DNA of 9,941 nucleotides from an uncultured Prevotellaceae bacterium (GCA_905202115.1 CAJKQZ010000084.1:1-9941); one strand, 5' to 3'. Numbered from the stretch's first letter, positions 1-6,591 are shown. The notes: a model not told the origin generated them from the sequence alone. Numbers and translations: made by a program.

Positions 1-75
1 TATCTCAGACATATTTTCGATTATCTCCCTTGTATTTTTAATTTCCTGCGGGAACGTTTTTACCACGCAAAAAAA
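1..75. repeat. Right half of an interspersed palindromic repeat (copy 1, cut by window start)
   Basis: Bases 1-75 match 6272-6346 at 71 of 75 positions. The differences are at 39, 56, 65 and 66 of this copy. Similarity stops right after the motif GCAAAAAAA, which marks the right edge of the element. The first base here corresponds exactly to the first base of the right arm of the 17-base inverted repeat in the complete copy, so the left half would lie outside the window. It follows the stop of the hydrolase gene by about 44 bases. I do not recognise the family by name. Confidence 0.9.
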
Positions 76-118
76 GATTCATAATATTTCGAAGATAAAT
101 TCCGAAAAGCAAAAAGCA

Positions 119-913
119 TTACTCTTCAAGAACAAAAAAGCCTGAAGGCCTGCGGCGGGCAAGCACATTAAACGGTATCTTCCTGTCGTAAACGCTCAAC
201 GCCTCTTCCATTTTGGCCATAACGACTTCCGGAGTATTGTTGTTTTCGCTCAGATGACAAAGAAAAAGATGCTTCAGCCGTTCCGGCCGCTCGTTCTGCA
301 GCAACTGCGCAGCTGCTTCATTCGAAAGATGTCCCACAGAACTCAGTATACGTTTTTTCAGGTGGTAAGGATATTTCCCGTTTTGCAGCATAACAGTATC
401 ATAATTGGATTCAAGCACCAGATAATCGGCTTCGTGTATTCTGTTTACAATACAATCGGTAACATTTCCGCAATCGGTAACGATAACGAACTTACTTTCG
501 CCAGCATATACGGTATATCCCGAACAATCGGCACTGTCGTGCGGCACATTGAACGCGCAGATTCTGAAATTGCCCACCGCTACAGGATTTTCCTTTTCGA
601 TAAATCTGACAAACTGCCCTGGTATTTTGTTCCGGATACGATAGTTCGTATTTATCCGCCCGTGCACCACCTTTGTGGCATAAACGGGAATGCGCAGATA
701 TATTGCCAGCGACGCCACTGCGGCAACATGATCCGTGTGGTCGTGAGTTATAAAAATAGATTTTATACAGCTCTGGTTTATGCCGTAAGTCGAAAAATAT
801 TTTTTTATTGTACGTATTCCTATGCCGGCATCTATAATAATAGCTTTCCCGTCAGACTCTATATAATAGCAATTACCGCTGCTGCCACTGCCAAAAGAAA
901 GAAATCTGAGCAT
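119..913 (-). CDS. MBL-fold metallo-hydrolase, YycJ/WalJ-like
   Basis: Predicted 264-residue cytoplasmic metal-dependent hydrolase of the beta-lactamase fold, in the group that includes YycJ/WalJ. The N-terminus FGSGSSGNCY is typical of that group. The metal-binding signature HDHTDH is at residues 57-62. Further conserved points are VPHD (123-126), TDCG (146-149), ESN (168-170), GHLSN (194-198) and CHLSENNN (219-226), so all expected metal ligands seem present. Family members have been linked to nuclease activity and cell-wall/DNA-repair phenotypes in Firmicutes; the substrate here is not known. An in-frame ATG 54 bases upstream (967) is rejected because it lies inside the promoter's -33 element and would add a tail the family lacks. 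The gene is divergent from the lipoprotein gene at 1038 and appears monocistronic. No clear terminator is seen between its stop and the repeat. Confidence 0.93.
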   Translation of the reverse strand: MLRFLSFGSGSSGNCYYIESDGKAIIIDAGIGIRTIKKYFSTYGINQSCIKSIFITHDHTDHVAAVASLAIYLRIPVYATKVVHGRINTNYRIRNKIPGQFVRFIEKENPVAVGNFRICAFNVPHDSADCSGYTVYAGESKFVIVTDCGNVTDCIVNRIHEADYLVLESNYDTVMLQNGKYPYHLKKRILSSVGHLSNEAAAQLLQNERPERLKHLFLCHLSENNNTPEVVMAKMEEALSVYDRKIPFNVLARRRPSGFFVLEE

Positions 914-936
914 ATCCTTATATTTGAAAATTGCAG

Positions 937-968
937 CGAAATTAGCAAAAACCCACCTGCCTGACAAA
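937..968 (-). promoter_or_regulatory. Promoter of the MBL hydrolase gene
   Basis: On the minus strand TTTG (965-968) is followed after exactly 20 bases by TAATTTCG (937-944). This matches the Bacteroidota pattern TTTG-N19-21-TAnnTTTG with one mismatch in the -7 element. Transcription would start near 931, giving a leader of about 18 bases before the ATG at 913, which supports that start. Inferred from pattern only. Confidence 0.6.
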
Positions 969-1009
969 TTATTGGCTGTGTTACTTCACCTACAGTCGAC
1001 AAGGTTTGC

Positions 1010-1017
1010 TAACTTTG
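1010..1017 (+). promoter_or_regulatory. Promoter -7 element of the small lipoprotein gene
   Basis: TAACTTTG is a perfect TAnnTTTG -7 element, 20 bases before the ATG at 1038. Transcription would start near 1023 and leave a very short leader. The -33 element is weak (TTCA at 985-988, 21 bases upstream). It sits about 40 bases from the oppositely directed hydrolase promoter, so the two may influence each other. Confidence 0.55.
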
Positions 1018-1037
1018 TCATCATTTATTCCATTGCC

Positions 1038-1478
1038 ATGAAAAAAGCTATTTTCTCACTCACGGTTCTTGCATTTATCTTTGCCTCGTGCGTAAACGGA
1101 GATAAAGAGAAGGCCGCACGCCGCACAATCTGCGACTTTGCCGAGAACCTTTTCAACTTCAGATATAGCGACGCCGCCATGCTGTCTGCTCCGGAATCAA
1201 AACGCGTTCTTTCGTTCATGGCCTCGAACATCGACGAAAAAGCGGCAGAAACAATCAGAAACATCAAGCAGCCACCCGTCATCACAATAAAAAGCTTGAA
1301 AATAAAAAACGATACCTTTGCCATTGCCCGCCTGAACGTATCGAACGAAATTATTATCGATTCCATAGGCAAGGCGCCGAGTATACGTACAGGCAACAGA
1401 ATTTACACTTTCACGCTTGTATACAGGGAAAAAGACTGGCTCGTCAGAATGGAAAACCTACCGCGAAGTGAAAAGTGA
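1038..1478 (+). CDS. Small secreted lipoprotein, DUF4878-like
   Basis: 146-residue predicted lipoprotein. The N-terminus MKKAIFSLTVLAFIFASC is a lipoprotein signal peptide with the lipidated Cys at residue 18, so the mature protein is probably anchored in a membrane facing the periplasm. After it comes a helical stretch (FAENLFNFRYSDAA, then the Met/Ala-rich region to about residue 75). A beta-rich C-terminal half follows (ITIKSLKIKNDTFAIARL, then YTFTLVYREKDWLVRMENL). This layout resembles small DUF4878/NTF2-like lipoproteins common in Bacteroidota; the assignment is by general appearance, not a strong motif. The ATG at 1038 is chosen over the upstream in-frame ATG at 924 because it gives a proper signal peptide and follows a promoter at 1010. 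The last 35 bases overlap the 3' end of the convergent tamL gene. Function unknown. Confidence 0.82.
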   Translation: MKKAIFSLTVLAFIFASCVNGDKEKAARRTICDFAENLFNFRYSDAAMLSAPESKRVLSFMASNIDEKAAETIRNIKQPPVITIKSLKIKNDTFAIARLNVSNEIIIDSIGKAPSIRTGNRIYTFTLVYREKDWLVRMENLPRSEK

Positions 1479-3966
1479 AATCGCGAGAAAAAACAGGATG
1501 AACAATGGGATAGTGACGACGGCTGTCGGTGTAAACAGGATTGACGGCTTTCATACCACCGTCGAAACGTAGAACGAAATAATCCAGATTAAGCCTCAAA
1601 CCCAAACCGTAAGACGCCGCAATCTGTTTGTAAAAACTATTGAAACGGAACTTTCCGCCCTGTTGGTCGGGATAATCGCGTGTAGTCCATACATTGCCGC
1701 CATCTATAAAGATAGCGCCATGCAGTTTCCAGAATAAATACGTCCGATATTCCAGGTTAATGTCGAACTTTATGTTTCCGGTCTGATTTATGAAATCGAC
1801 CTTTCCGTCTTTTCCCACATATTTACCCGGACCGAGTTCGCGCACGCTCCAGCCACGCACAGAATTCGCGCCACCCGAGAAATAACGCTTCTCATACGGT
1901 ATAATCGACGCGTTTCCATAAGGAAGAGCCACACCACCGCCTATATGAAACGCCAGTGCATTGCGGTCGTCTATAACAAAATTCTTTACATAGTCCAAAT
2001 CAAACTTCGCATACTGCGCATAAGCGATGTTGAAAAGTTTGTAATGCCCGTCCTCATTCTTACTTCCATTAAAAATCGTAGAAGCAAGGTATAAAAGATT
2101 TCCGGCTGTCTCAACGCCGAAACGAACCTGATAGGAATTACTGTTGTAAGTAAACAGCCCCGTTTTTTTATTGCCCTGCGAGTTGAAAACCACATTATAG
2201 GCGCTGCGCATTATGAAAAGATCCTCGTATGAATACCGCAGAACCGAATTACGTGAGGAATTATTATCGAGATAGTCGCGTCTGAACACATCGGAAATCC
2301 ACGGCATGAAAACATAGTTCAAACTTATCATGTCGAAACGGTGCTGCAGCTTTTTTTGCCAGGAACTCCAGGTATAACGCCAGCCGGCAGTCAGCGTGCG
2401 ACGGTGAAACTCCGGACGATCCTGCAAATTATATATCAAGGAAATCTCCGAATTTACCATAGAACTGCGGCGATGCGATTTTCCGCCAAAAGGCAACACA
2501 AGCAGGGGCATTTTAAGATTCATTTCAACGCTCAACTCTGTATAGTTCTCGTTATTGTCATATCCGTCAAGCCCGTTAATTGCTTCAAAAGCCCCGCGCA
2601 ACTTTATTCCGAAGGTTTCACCACCGTGGAATATGTTGCGGTTCTCATAAGCAAAGGCAGCTGCGGCCCCAAGATCGCCGGCCATATTCGTACCTTCCAC
2701 TTCGAAACTTACAGTATTGATATCTTTTGTCTTTACGAAGATATTTGCCGTAAGATGCCGCAAAGAATCGTCACCGGCTACCGTTCCGTATTGACTTCCC
2801 GCCGCATTGCCGCTAAAAGAAGCGCCATTGCCGGTGACATTCCCGCCGCTTTTTTCGTTCTCTGCCGGCCTGCGACTATTGTCTCCCGCAGAAACATCCG
2901 GTTCAAGCAATCTTACGGTAGAGAAATTGACAATAGAAATATTTCCGAGGTTGCGGTAGGTACGCTCAACGTTGGTTTGATTGAAAAGTGAGCCAGGAAT
3001 CATGTCGATATTGCGCATGAGGGTTTTATAGCGCAGAATTCTGCTCCCGTAAAAGCTATATTTTCCGCCGCCTGAGAAAGCTTTTCTGTCTTTTCCGAAT
3101 ATATCATATTCAAAGACCTTGCCGGCATTACTGCCTGCCGGTTCCGACGCGCCTCCCCGCGAAAAAGATTCTGCATTTTCCTCATCGTCAACGTCGCAAT
3201 AGACATTCACGTTGTCGATACGGTATTTTTTATATGCGTTTATGGAATCTTCCGCATTTCCCAGGTGCGCGATACGAACTGTCAGAGCAACGTTTGTGGA
3301 ATAAGCCGAAGTGTCTGCGCTGAAACTGACAAACTCGCGGTTTATGCCGAAATATCCCTTGTCCTGCAGCATTCGGATTATGCGGTTCCGTTCCGACGAA
3401 AGAACCGTTACGTCACAAGCCATACCTGCTCGCAGCAACGAAGCCGAAGAATCCTTTTTTATAACACTGTATACGTCGGAATTTTCCACGTCCCAGTTTA
3501 TTTCGCTCACCGTGTACAAGTTGCCTGGAGTTATAACGTACTCCACGCGCGTTTTGTGGCGTTTGCGCATCTCGTTGACCTGCACCTGCGCATGAAGGTA
3601 TCCCGTATTCACAAGCACATTTCTTATACTGTTCACCGAAGCCTCTGTAAGCAGCGTGTCATACACCACAGGAGCCTCGCCCAGCTTGCGGAACAGGCTC
3701 TTCGGGTGCTTCAGAGTGTCTTTGCTTGCCATACAATATATGCCCAGCGGCACTTTCACCGCGCCGAACCAGCGCGAATTGGGTTTCTGCTTCACATTGC
3801 GCGCATAGTTCTTTGCATTGAGCTGCCTGTCGGTCGATTTCATGTTCACCGACGAGAGCACAGTCTCACTCCCGCCGAGAAATTTCTTAGACGAGCAGCC
3901 GGAAAGCACGGACATCGCAGCAAATACTACGAACAACGGGAACAATATGCCGGAATAACGTTTCAA
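1444..3966 (-). CDS. tamL: TamL-like lipoprotein Omp85 (BamA/TamA family outer-membrane assembly protein)
   Basis: 840-residue outer-membrane beta-barrel protein of the Omp85 superfamily, predicted to help insert or fold outer-membrane proteins. A lipoprotein signal peptide ends LSGC with the lipidated Cys at residue 24, which points to TamL, the Bacteroidota lipoprotein version of TamA, rather than BamA. Residues about 95-355 look like three POTRA domains. Residues about 403-840 form the barrel. The barrel lid motif VRGW is at 703-706 (context SGGANSVRGWSV), and the protein ends in Phe (AVGFPF), as barrel proteins usually do. Two hydrophilic Gly/Ser/Asn-rich insertions are seen at about 258-303 and 356-402. 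The start is TTG: an in-frame stop lies at 3979-3981, no ATG/GTG occurs between, and the next Met (residue 18) would destroy the signal peptide. The usual partner gene tamB is not in the window. A promoter lies at 4024. Confidence 0.9.
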   Translation of the reverse strand: MKRYSGILFPLFVVFAAMSVLSGCSSKKFLGGSETVLSSVNMKSTDRQLNAKNYARNVKQKPNSRWFGAVKVPLGIYCMASKDTLKHPKSLFRKLGEAPVVYDTLLTEASVNSIRNVLVNTGYLHAQVQVNEMRKRHKTRVEYVITPGNLYTVSEINWDVENSDVYSVIKKDSSASLLRAGMACDVTVLSSERNRIIRMLQDKGYFGINREFVSFSADTSAYSTNVALTVRIAHLGNAEDSINAYKKYRIDNVNVYCDVDDEENAESFSRGGASEPAGSNAGKVFEYDIFGKDRKAFSGGGKYSFYGSRILRYKTLMRNIDMIPGSLFNQTNVERTYRNLGNISIVNFSTVRLLEPDVSAGDNSRRPAENEKSGGNVTGNGASFSGNAAGSQYGTVAGDDSLRHLTANIFVKTKDINTVSFEVEGTNMAGDLGAAAAFAYENRNIFHGGETFGIKLRGAFEAINGLDGYDNNENYTELSVEMNLKMPLLVLPFGGKSHRRSSMVNSEISLIYNLQDRPEFHRRTLTAGWRYTWSSWQKKLQHRFDMISLNYVFMPWISDVFRRDYLDNNSSRNSVLRYSYEDLFIMRSAYNVVFNSQGNKKTGLFTYNSNSYQVRFGVETAGNLLYLASTIFNGSKNEDGHYKLFNIAYAQYAKFDLDYVKNFVIDDRNALAFHIGGGVALPYGNASIIPYEKRYFSGGANSVRGWSVRELGPGKYVGKDGKVDFINQTGNIKFDINLEYRTYLFWKLHGAIFIDGGNVWTTRDYPDQQGGKFRFNSFYKQIAASYGLGLRLNLDYFVLRFDGGMKAVNPVYTDSRRHYPIVHPVFSRDFTFHFAVGFPF

Positions 3967-4023
3967 AACACTATAGATTTAAGTTTTACCTCTCGGGATG
4001 ACTTTTCCGGAAAGAAAACTTCA

Positions 4024-4031
4024 CAAAATTA
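4024..4031 (-). promoter_or_regulatory. Promoter -7 element for tamL
   Basis: On the minus strand TAATTTTG is a perfect TAnnTTTG element about 58 bases before the TTG start of tamL. No good TTTG lies 19-21 bases upstream; a TTTG occurs only 12 bases away. It sits in the 150-base gap after the acyltransferase stop, so tamL may be transcribed independently as well as by read-through. Confidence 0.5.
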
Positions 4032-4116
4032 TAAAAAACCCGACAAACAACCACCACTATCCGCGAATAAAGCCATTCATACGTTCTCTTCGCAAAACCT
4101 GCCCTTGCCGCTCCCG

Positions 4117-5073
4117 CTACCGGCACAGCCTGTTACGCATCCTTGCCGCCACACTGCAAAGGGCATTATACAACAAAGAAATCCCCTCGTTGAGCAAACC
4201 TGCGGCAACGAACACAGAAACATACAGCGCAGCCACAATAAGGGGAGAATCGCAATTTTTCAACCATTTAAGTATTATATAATGAAAAAGGAACACCACG
4301 AACACCGCCCTTGCCGTCCTGTTTACAAGCCGGCTCCTGATGTCGAGCGAGGTAAAGAGCATAAAAAATCCCATCGAAGCGGCAAGCACCTGCGGACTGT
4401 TATATGCAAAAGCCTTATATCCCGCCCCGACGTACTGCGATACGAGCCATGCAGCCACAGCGCCGCCTGTATAAAGCCCCGCCGCGATAATCTTACTTAC
4501 ATGCCCAACTCTGCGCAGACAGTCTCCCGTTATATAAAGATAAATGAACTGGAATATCGTATATCCATTGGAATTTACCGAGCCTACGCTGCAGAAATAA
4601 GCATAAAGGTTCACTATAGTAAGAAGCGCCGCCCACATCCGTAGTTCTTTGCCGTCGGCATTGCATATAGCCTTGTTCAGAACTGGAGCGAGAAACATAA
4701 GCGCGATATATGCGGGCAGGAACCAGTTACATCCCTTTACGAAAGGAGTAATCGTATGCATTGCATATTGACTGTCGAAAATCTCCGCTCCCGTCATGCC
4801 GAGCAGAAAATCCACCGCCAGCACCGACATTATCACAAACAGCAGGTTAAGAATCTTGGAAATGCGGAATTTTATGCCGAAATATCCCGATATAAGAATA
4901 AAACAGTTCACTCCCACCACACAGAACGCATTCAGGAACTCTCCGCCGCGCAATACGCCGGTGCGGTAATCGAGTTTTCCCGTTGCTATAAGAAAATGGT
5001 GGGCTACGATGAGCAACATCGCGACAATTCTGAGCAGCTCGAGATTCGATTGTCTTACTTTCCTCTCCGTCAT
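4117..5073 (-). CDS. Membrane acyltransferase, acyltransferase-3 family (OafA/WecH type)
   Basis: 318-residue polytopic inner-membrane protein, predicted to transfer an acyl (often acetyl) group to an extracytoplasmic sugar or lipid. The N-terminus SNLELLRIVAMLLIVAHHF (residues 9-27) is the typical family opening, with the conserved Arg15 and His25-His26. ISGYF (61-65) and NWFLPAYIALMFLAPVLN (116-133) are also characteristic. About nine to ten hydrophobic segments are spaced along the whole length, which is close to the usual ~320-350 residues, so the gene looks intact. It lies alone between a tRNA-Cys terminator-like hairpin upstream and tamL downstream, with no sugar-biosynthesis genes nearby, so the acceptor cannot be named; lipopolysaccharide or capsule is possible but is inference. 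I see no clear promoter in the ~20 bases between the hairpin and the ATG. Confidence 0.87.
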   Translation of the reverse strand: MTERKVRQSNLELLRIVAMLLIVAHHFLIATGKLDYRTGVLRGGEFLNAFCVVGVNCFILISGYFGIKFRISKILNLLFVIMSVLAVDFLLGMTGAEIFDSQYAMHTITPFVKGCNWFLPAYIALMFLAPVLNKAICNADGKELRMWAALLTIVNLYAYFCSVGSVNSNGYTIFQFIYLYITGDCLRRVGHVSKIIAAGLYTGGAVAAWLVSQYVGAGYKAFAYNSPQVLAASMGFFMLFTSLDIRSRLVNRTARAVFVVFLFHYIILKWLKNCDSPLIVAALYVSVFVAAGLLNEGISLLYNALCSVAARMRNRLCR

Positions 5074-5095
5074 CCTTGCATTTTAAGAAACATTT

Positions 5096-5129
5096 AAGCG
5101 CAACCGCAGATTTCATTCCGGTTGCGCTT
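5096..5129 (-). terminator. Hairpin after tRNA-Cys, probable terminator
   Basis: Perfect 11-base inverted repeat AAGCGCAACCG (5096-5106) and CGGTTGCGCTT (5119-5129) around a 12-base loop. It begins 17 bases past the 3' end of tRNA-Cys on the minus strand and is followed by a T-rich but interrupted tail (AAATGTTTCTT). Its position between the tRNA and the acyltransferase ATG suggests termination or attenuation of the tRNA transcript. The weak T tract leaves room for partial read-through. Confidence 0.65.
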
Positions 5130-5145
5130 ATCTTGTTTCCGATAG

Positions 5146-5216
5146 AGGTGCCTAGCAGATTCGAACTGCTGTAGACGGTTTTGCAGACCGTTACCTAACC
5201 GCTCGGTCAAGGCACC
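5146..5216 (-). tRNA. tRNA-Cys (GCA)
   Basis: Cloverleaf of 71 bases. The acceptor stem GGTGCCT pairs with AGGCACC. The anticodon stem ACGGT/ACCGT holds the 7-base loop CTGCAAA, anticodon GCA, which reads Cys codons. The T-arm is CAGCAGTTCGAATCTGCTA-like with the invariant TTCGA. The base after the acceptor stem is T, the discriminator expected for tRNA-Cys. CCA is not encoded (TCTATC follows), so it would be added after transcription. The gene has its own promoter at 5236-5267. Confidence 0.97.
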
Positions 5217-5235
5217 ATTTATTACGTTTCGGGTG

Positions 5236-5267
5236 CAAAAGTAGCAGGTTTTGACAAACTGCCCAAA
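5236..5267 (-). promoter_or_regulatory. Promoter of tRNA-Cys
   Basis: On the minus strand TTTG (5264-5267), exactly 20 bases, then TACTTTTG (5236-5243): a perfect match to the Bacteroidota housekeeping promoter at both elements. Predicted transcription start is near 5230, leaving a ~14-base leader before the mature tRNA 5' end at 5216. Confidence 0.8.
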
Positions 5268-5324
5268 CTTTAAGGCAAAAAATTTGCTTTTTTCCGAAAG
5301 TTTCCTGCCTTTAGCGGCCGCAGC

Positions 5325-5522
5325 TCACCTTTTCCGCGCTGTTCCCGTGCGTTCCTTACAGTTGCGACGGCCCCTGCCCCTGCGCTTATGCCCGTTGCAG
5401 TAAGGACAGTCCGAACAGCCGTTGCAGCCGTCTCTCCTTTTAAAAACACGATACACTCCGCGAAGCGCAAACAGCGCCGCTAAGGCAACTATCGCGTAAA
5501 CAACAGCAAGTTGCACCGACAT
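5325..5522 (-). CDS. FeoB-associated-type Cys-rich membrane protein
   Basis: 65-residue protein with one N-terminal membrane segment (about residues 4-22, hydrophobic Ala/Val/Leu) and a Cys cluster CNGCSDCPYC at residues 33-42, that is four Cys each three residues apart, plus Cys55. This layout is that of the FeoB-associated Cys-rich membrane protein family, small proteins often found next to the ferrous-iron transporter FeoB and possibly metal-binding. The C-terminal tail is strongly basic (HKRRGRGRR, then TARKR). No feoB or feoA lies in the window. It starts 8 bases after the Hsp20 stop and is probably translated from the same mRNA. The overlapping reading frame on the same strand (5270-5470) lacks these features and is not taken as a gene. 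Confidence 0.8.
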   Translation of the reverse strand: MSVQLAVVYAIVALAALFALRGVYRVFKRRDGCNGCSDCPYCNGHKRRGRGRRNCKERTGTARKR

Positions 5523-5530
5523 ACACGCAC

Positions 5531-5962
5531 TTATTCTATGTTTATGCTGTGGGATATTCTCGGCTGTTCCTCCTCACGCACTTTGGGAAGTATCACCGAA
5601 AGTACACCGTCGCTCATCCTTGCCTCGATTCTGTCCTTGTCCACATCGTCGGGCAGTATAAGCGTCTGACTGTAGCGGTTATAATTGAACTCGCGGCGCA
5701 GAAAGCGGTATTCGTCAGCCTTAGCGGCGTCGGCTGCATCACGGCGTTTCTCCATGTGAATCTCAAGATCGCCTTCAGCATTGAGCATAATTCTGAAATC
5801 TTCCTTTTTCATGCCCGGAGCAGCCACATCCACACGATAGCCGTTACGCCCTTCAAGAACGTTTATTGCCGGAGCCGTGCCGTTGGTGCGGCTCATGTAA
5901 CTGTTTTCAAAAAAATCGCCGAATGCATCGGGTAGCCAGTTCTTATTTCCTCTGTTACTCAT
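5531..5962 (-). CDS. Small heat-shock protein, Hsp20/alpha-crystallin family
   Basis: 143-residue ATP-independent holdase chaperone that would bind unfolding proteins in the cytoplasm as an oligomer. A short N-terminal arm (1-29) is followed by the alpha-crystallin domain (about 30-128), opening PAINVLEG and containing YRVDVAAPGMKKEDF (42-56). The hallmark A-x-x-x-x-G-V-L motif is present as ARMSDGVLSVILPK (114-127). The C-terminal I-x-I anchor used in oligomer assembly is INI (140-142). Length is usual for bacterial members. The gene is probably first in a two-gene unit with the Cys-rich protein. No TAnnTTTG promoter is evident upstream; an AT-rich 15-base palindrome at 5975-5989 is the only regulatory candidate seen. 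Confidence 0.95.
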   Translation of the reverse strand: MSNRGNKNWLPDAFGDFFENSYMSRTNGTAPAINVLEGRNGYRVDVAAPGMKKEDFRIMLNAEGDLEIHMEKRRDAADAAKADEYRFLRREFNYNRYSQTLILPDDVDKDRIEARMSDGVLSVILPKVREEEQPRISHSINIE

Positions 5963-5974
5963 AATCTTTTATTT

Positions 5975-5989
5975 ATAATGTTACATTAT
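5975..5989. promoter_or_regulatory. AT-rich palindrome upstream of Hsp20, possible operator
   Basis: ATAATGT-T-ACATTAT is a perfect 7+1+7 palindrome ending 12 bases before the Hsp20 ATG, where a repressor could block transcription or leader function. It is not the HrcA CIRCE sequence. A 7-base palindrome is expected roughly once by chance in 10 kb, so only its position makes it worth noting. Confidence 0.2.
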
Positions 5990-6183
5990 GATATTTACAA
6001 ACTGCGTGCCAAATGCCACATACCGCACACAACGTTTTGCATGCCGTAAATCCACCCCCCCTCTGCCAACATTAAAGAAGACAACCGGCACAAAAAAACA
6101 ACTACCGCCAAGCTGATATAAAAAATTCCAGATACAGAAAAAGTATATTGCTTTCTGTAAAATCCTCAGTGTTTTTTCAGAGG

Positions 6184-6347
6184 TTTTTGCAGACAAAAAC
6201 GGTCACTCTCCAAGTATTTGTAAATCAACGTGTATATATGTAGCAAAAAATATGTCTGAGATATTTTAAATTATCTCAGACATATTTTCGATTATCTCCC
6301 TTGTATTTTCAATTTCCTGCGGGAACTTTTTTACCGTGCAAAAAAAA
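6184..6347. repeat. Complete copy of interspersed near-palindromic (MITE-like) repeat
   Basis: About 160 bases with a perfect 17-base inverted repeat at the centre: 6247-6263 and 6272-6288, separated by TTTTAAAT. The outer ends are also similar when read inward. The left end reads TTTTTGC-AGAC-AAAAACGGTC (6184-6204), and the right end read in reverse begins TTTTTGC-ACGGT-AAAAAAGTTC. The axis of the ends and of the core coincide near 6266, so the whole element is an imperfect palindrome. The right half recurs at 1-75 and the left end recurs at 9918-9941. It encodes no protein I can support. It lies in the 735-base gap between the divergent Hsp20 and DUF5063 genes. Confidence 0.82.
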
Positions 6348-6433
6348 TATTTTTTTTCGTCGGGTGCGTTTTTTATAAAAACCGACCCACGAAGGTTTTC
6401 TGCAAAACCTGCTTTCAATGAGTATCCGACTCA
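6340..6433. other. Cluster of inverted repeats next to the repeat element
   Basis: The palindrome A8-TA-T8 (6340-6357) overlaps the repeat's edge. It is followed by an imperfect hairpin 6358-6391: CGT/ACG, GGGT/ACCC and GTTTTT/AAAAAC pair, with a one-base bulge, a 2x2 internal loop and a 3-base loop. Next is a perfect 7-base stem with a 4-base loop (AGGTTTT 6393-6399, AAAACCT 6404-6410), then TGAGT/ACTCA (6419-6433). The rest of the gap, 5990-6183 and 6434-6590, shows only short reading frames without family signatures or promoters. This may be a structured RNA or terminator region; no known class is recognised. Confidence 0.35.
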
Positions 6434-6591
6434 CAGTAAAAATCCCTAACATACTTTTTACGTCCCATGAAATACGTCTTCCTAAGTTGATGGAAGGACA
6501 CCGGCTACGGCATACAAACCTGCGGACATGCAAACAACCGCAAGCGGCATTCTTTATGGAAACGCATTTACCGAACTCATGTATTTTTTCG

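Noticed and set aside
254..964. 236-residue open reading frame on the plus strand
   Set aside because: It is antisense to the MBL hydrolase, which has clear catalytic motifs; the frame has no family signature.
2341..2991. 216-residue open reading frame on the plus strand
   Set aside because: Antisense to the tamL barrel and linker; no recognisable domain or promoter.
3265..4644. 459-residue open reading frame on the plus strand
   Set aside because: It spans the antisense of tamL and the acyltransferase plus their gap. Its composition (rich in His, Arg, Ser, Cys) is that of a shadow frame, and no domain is seen.
5276..5296. GCAAA-AAA-TTTGC followed by T6, resembling a plus-strand terminator
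   Set aside because: No plus-strand gene ends here, the stem is only five AT-rich pairs, and on the minus strand no T tract follows.
6133..6159. 8-base inverted repeat TACAGAAA / TTTCTGTA with an 11-base loop
   Set aside because: Stems of this size with free loop length are expected a few times in 10 kb; no T tract or gene end nearby.
5981..6196. 71-residue frame on the minus strand upstream of Hsp20
   Set aside because: No promoter or family features, and its 5' end runs into the repeat element.
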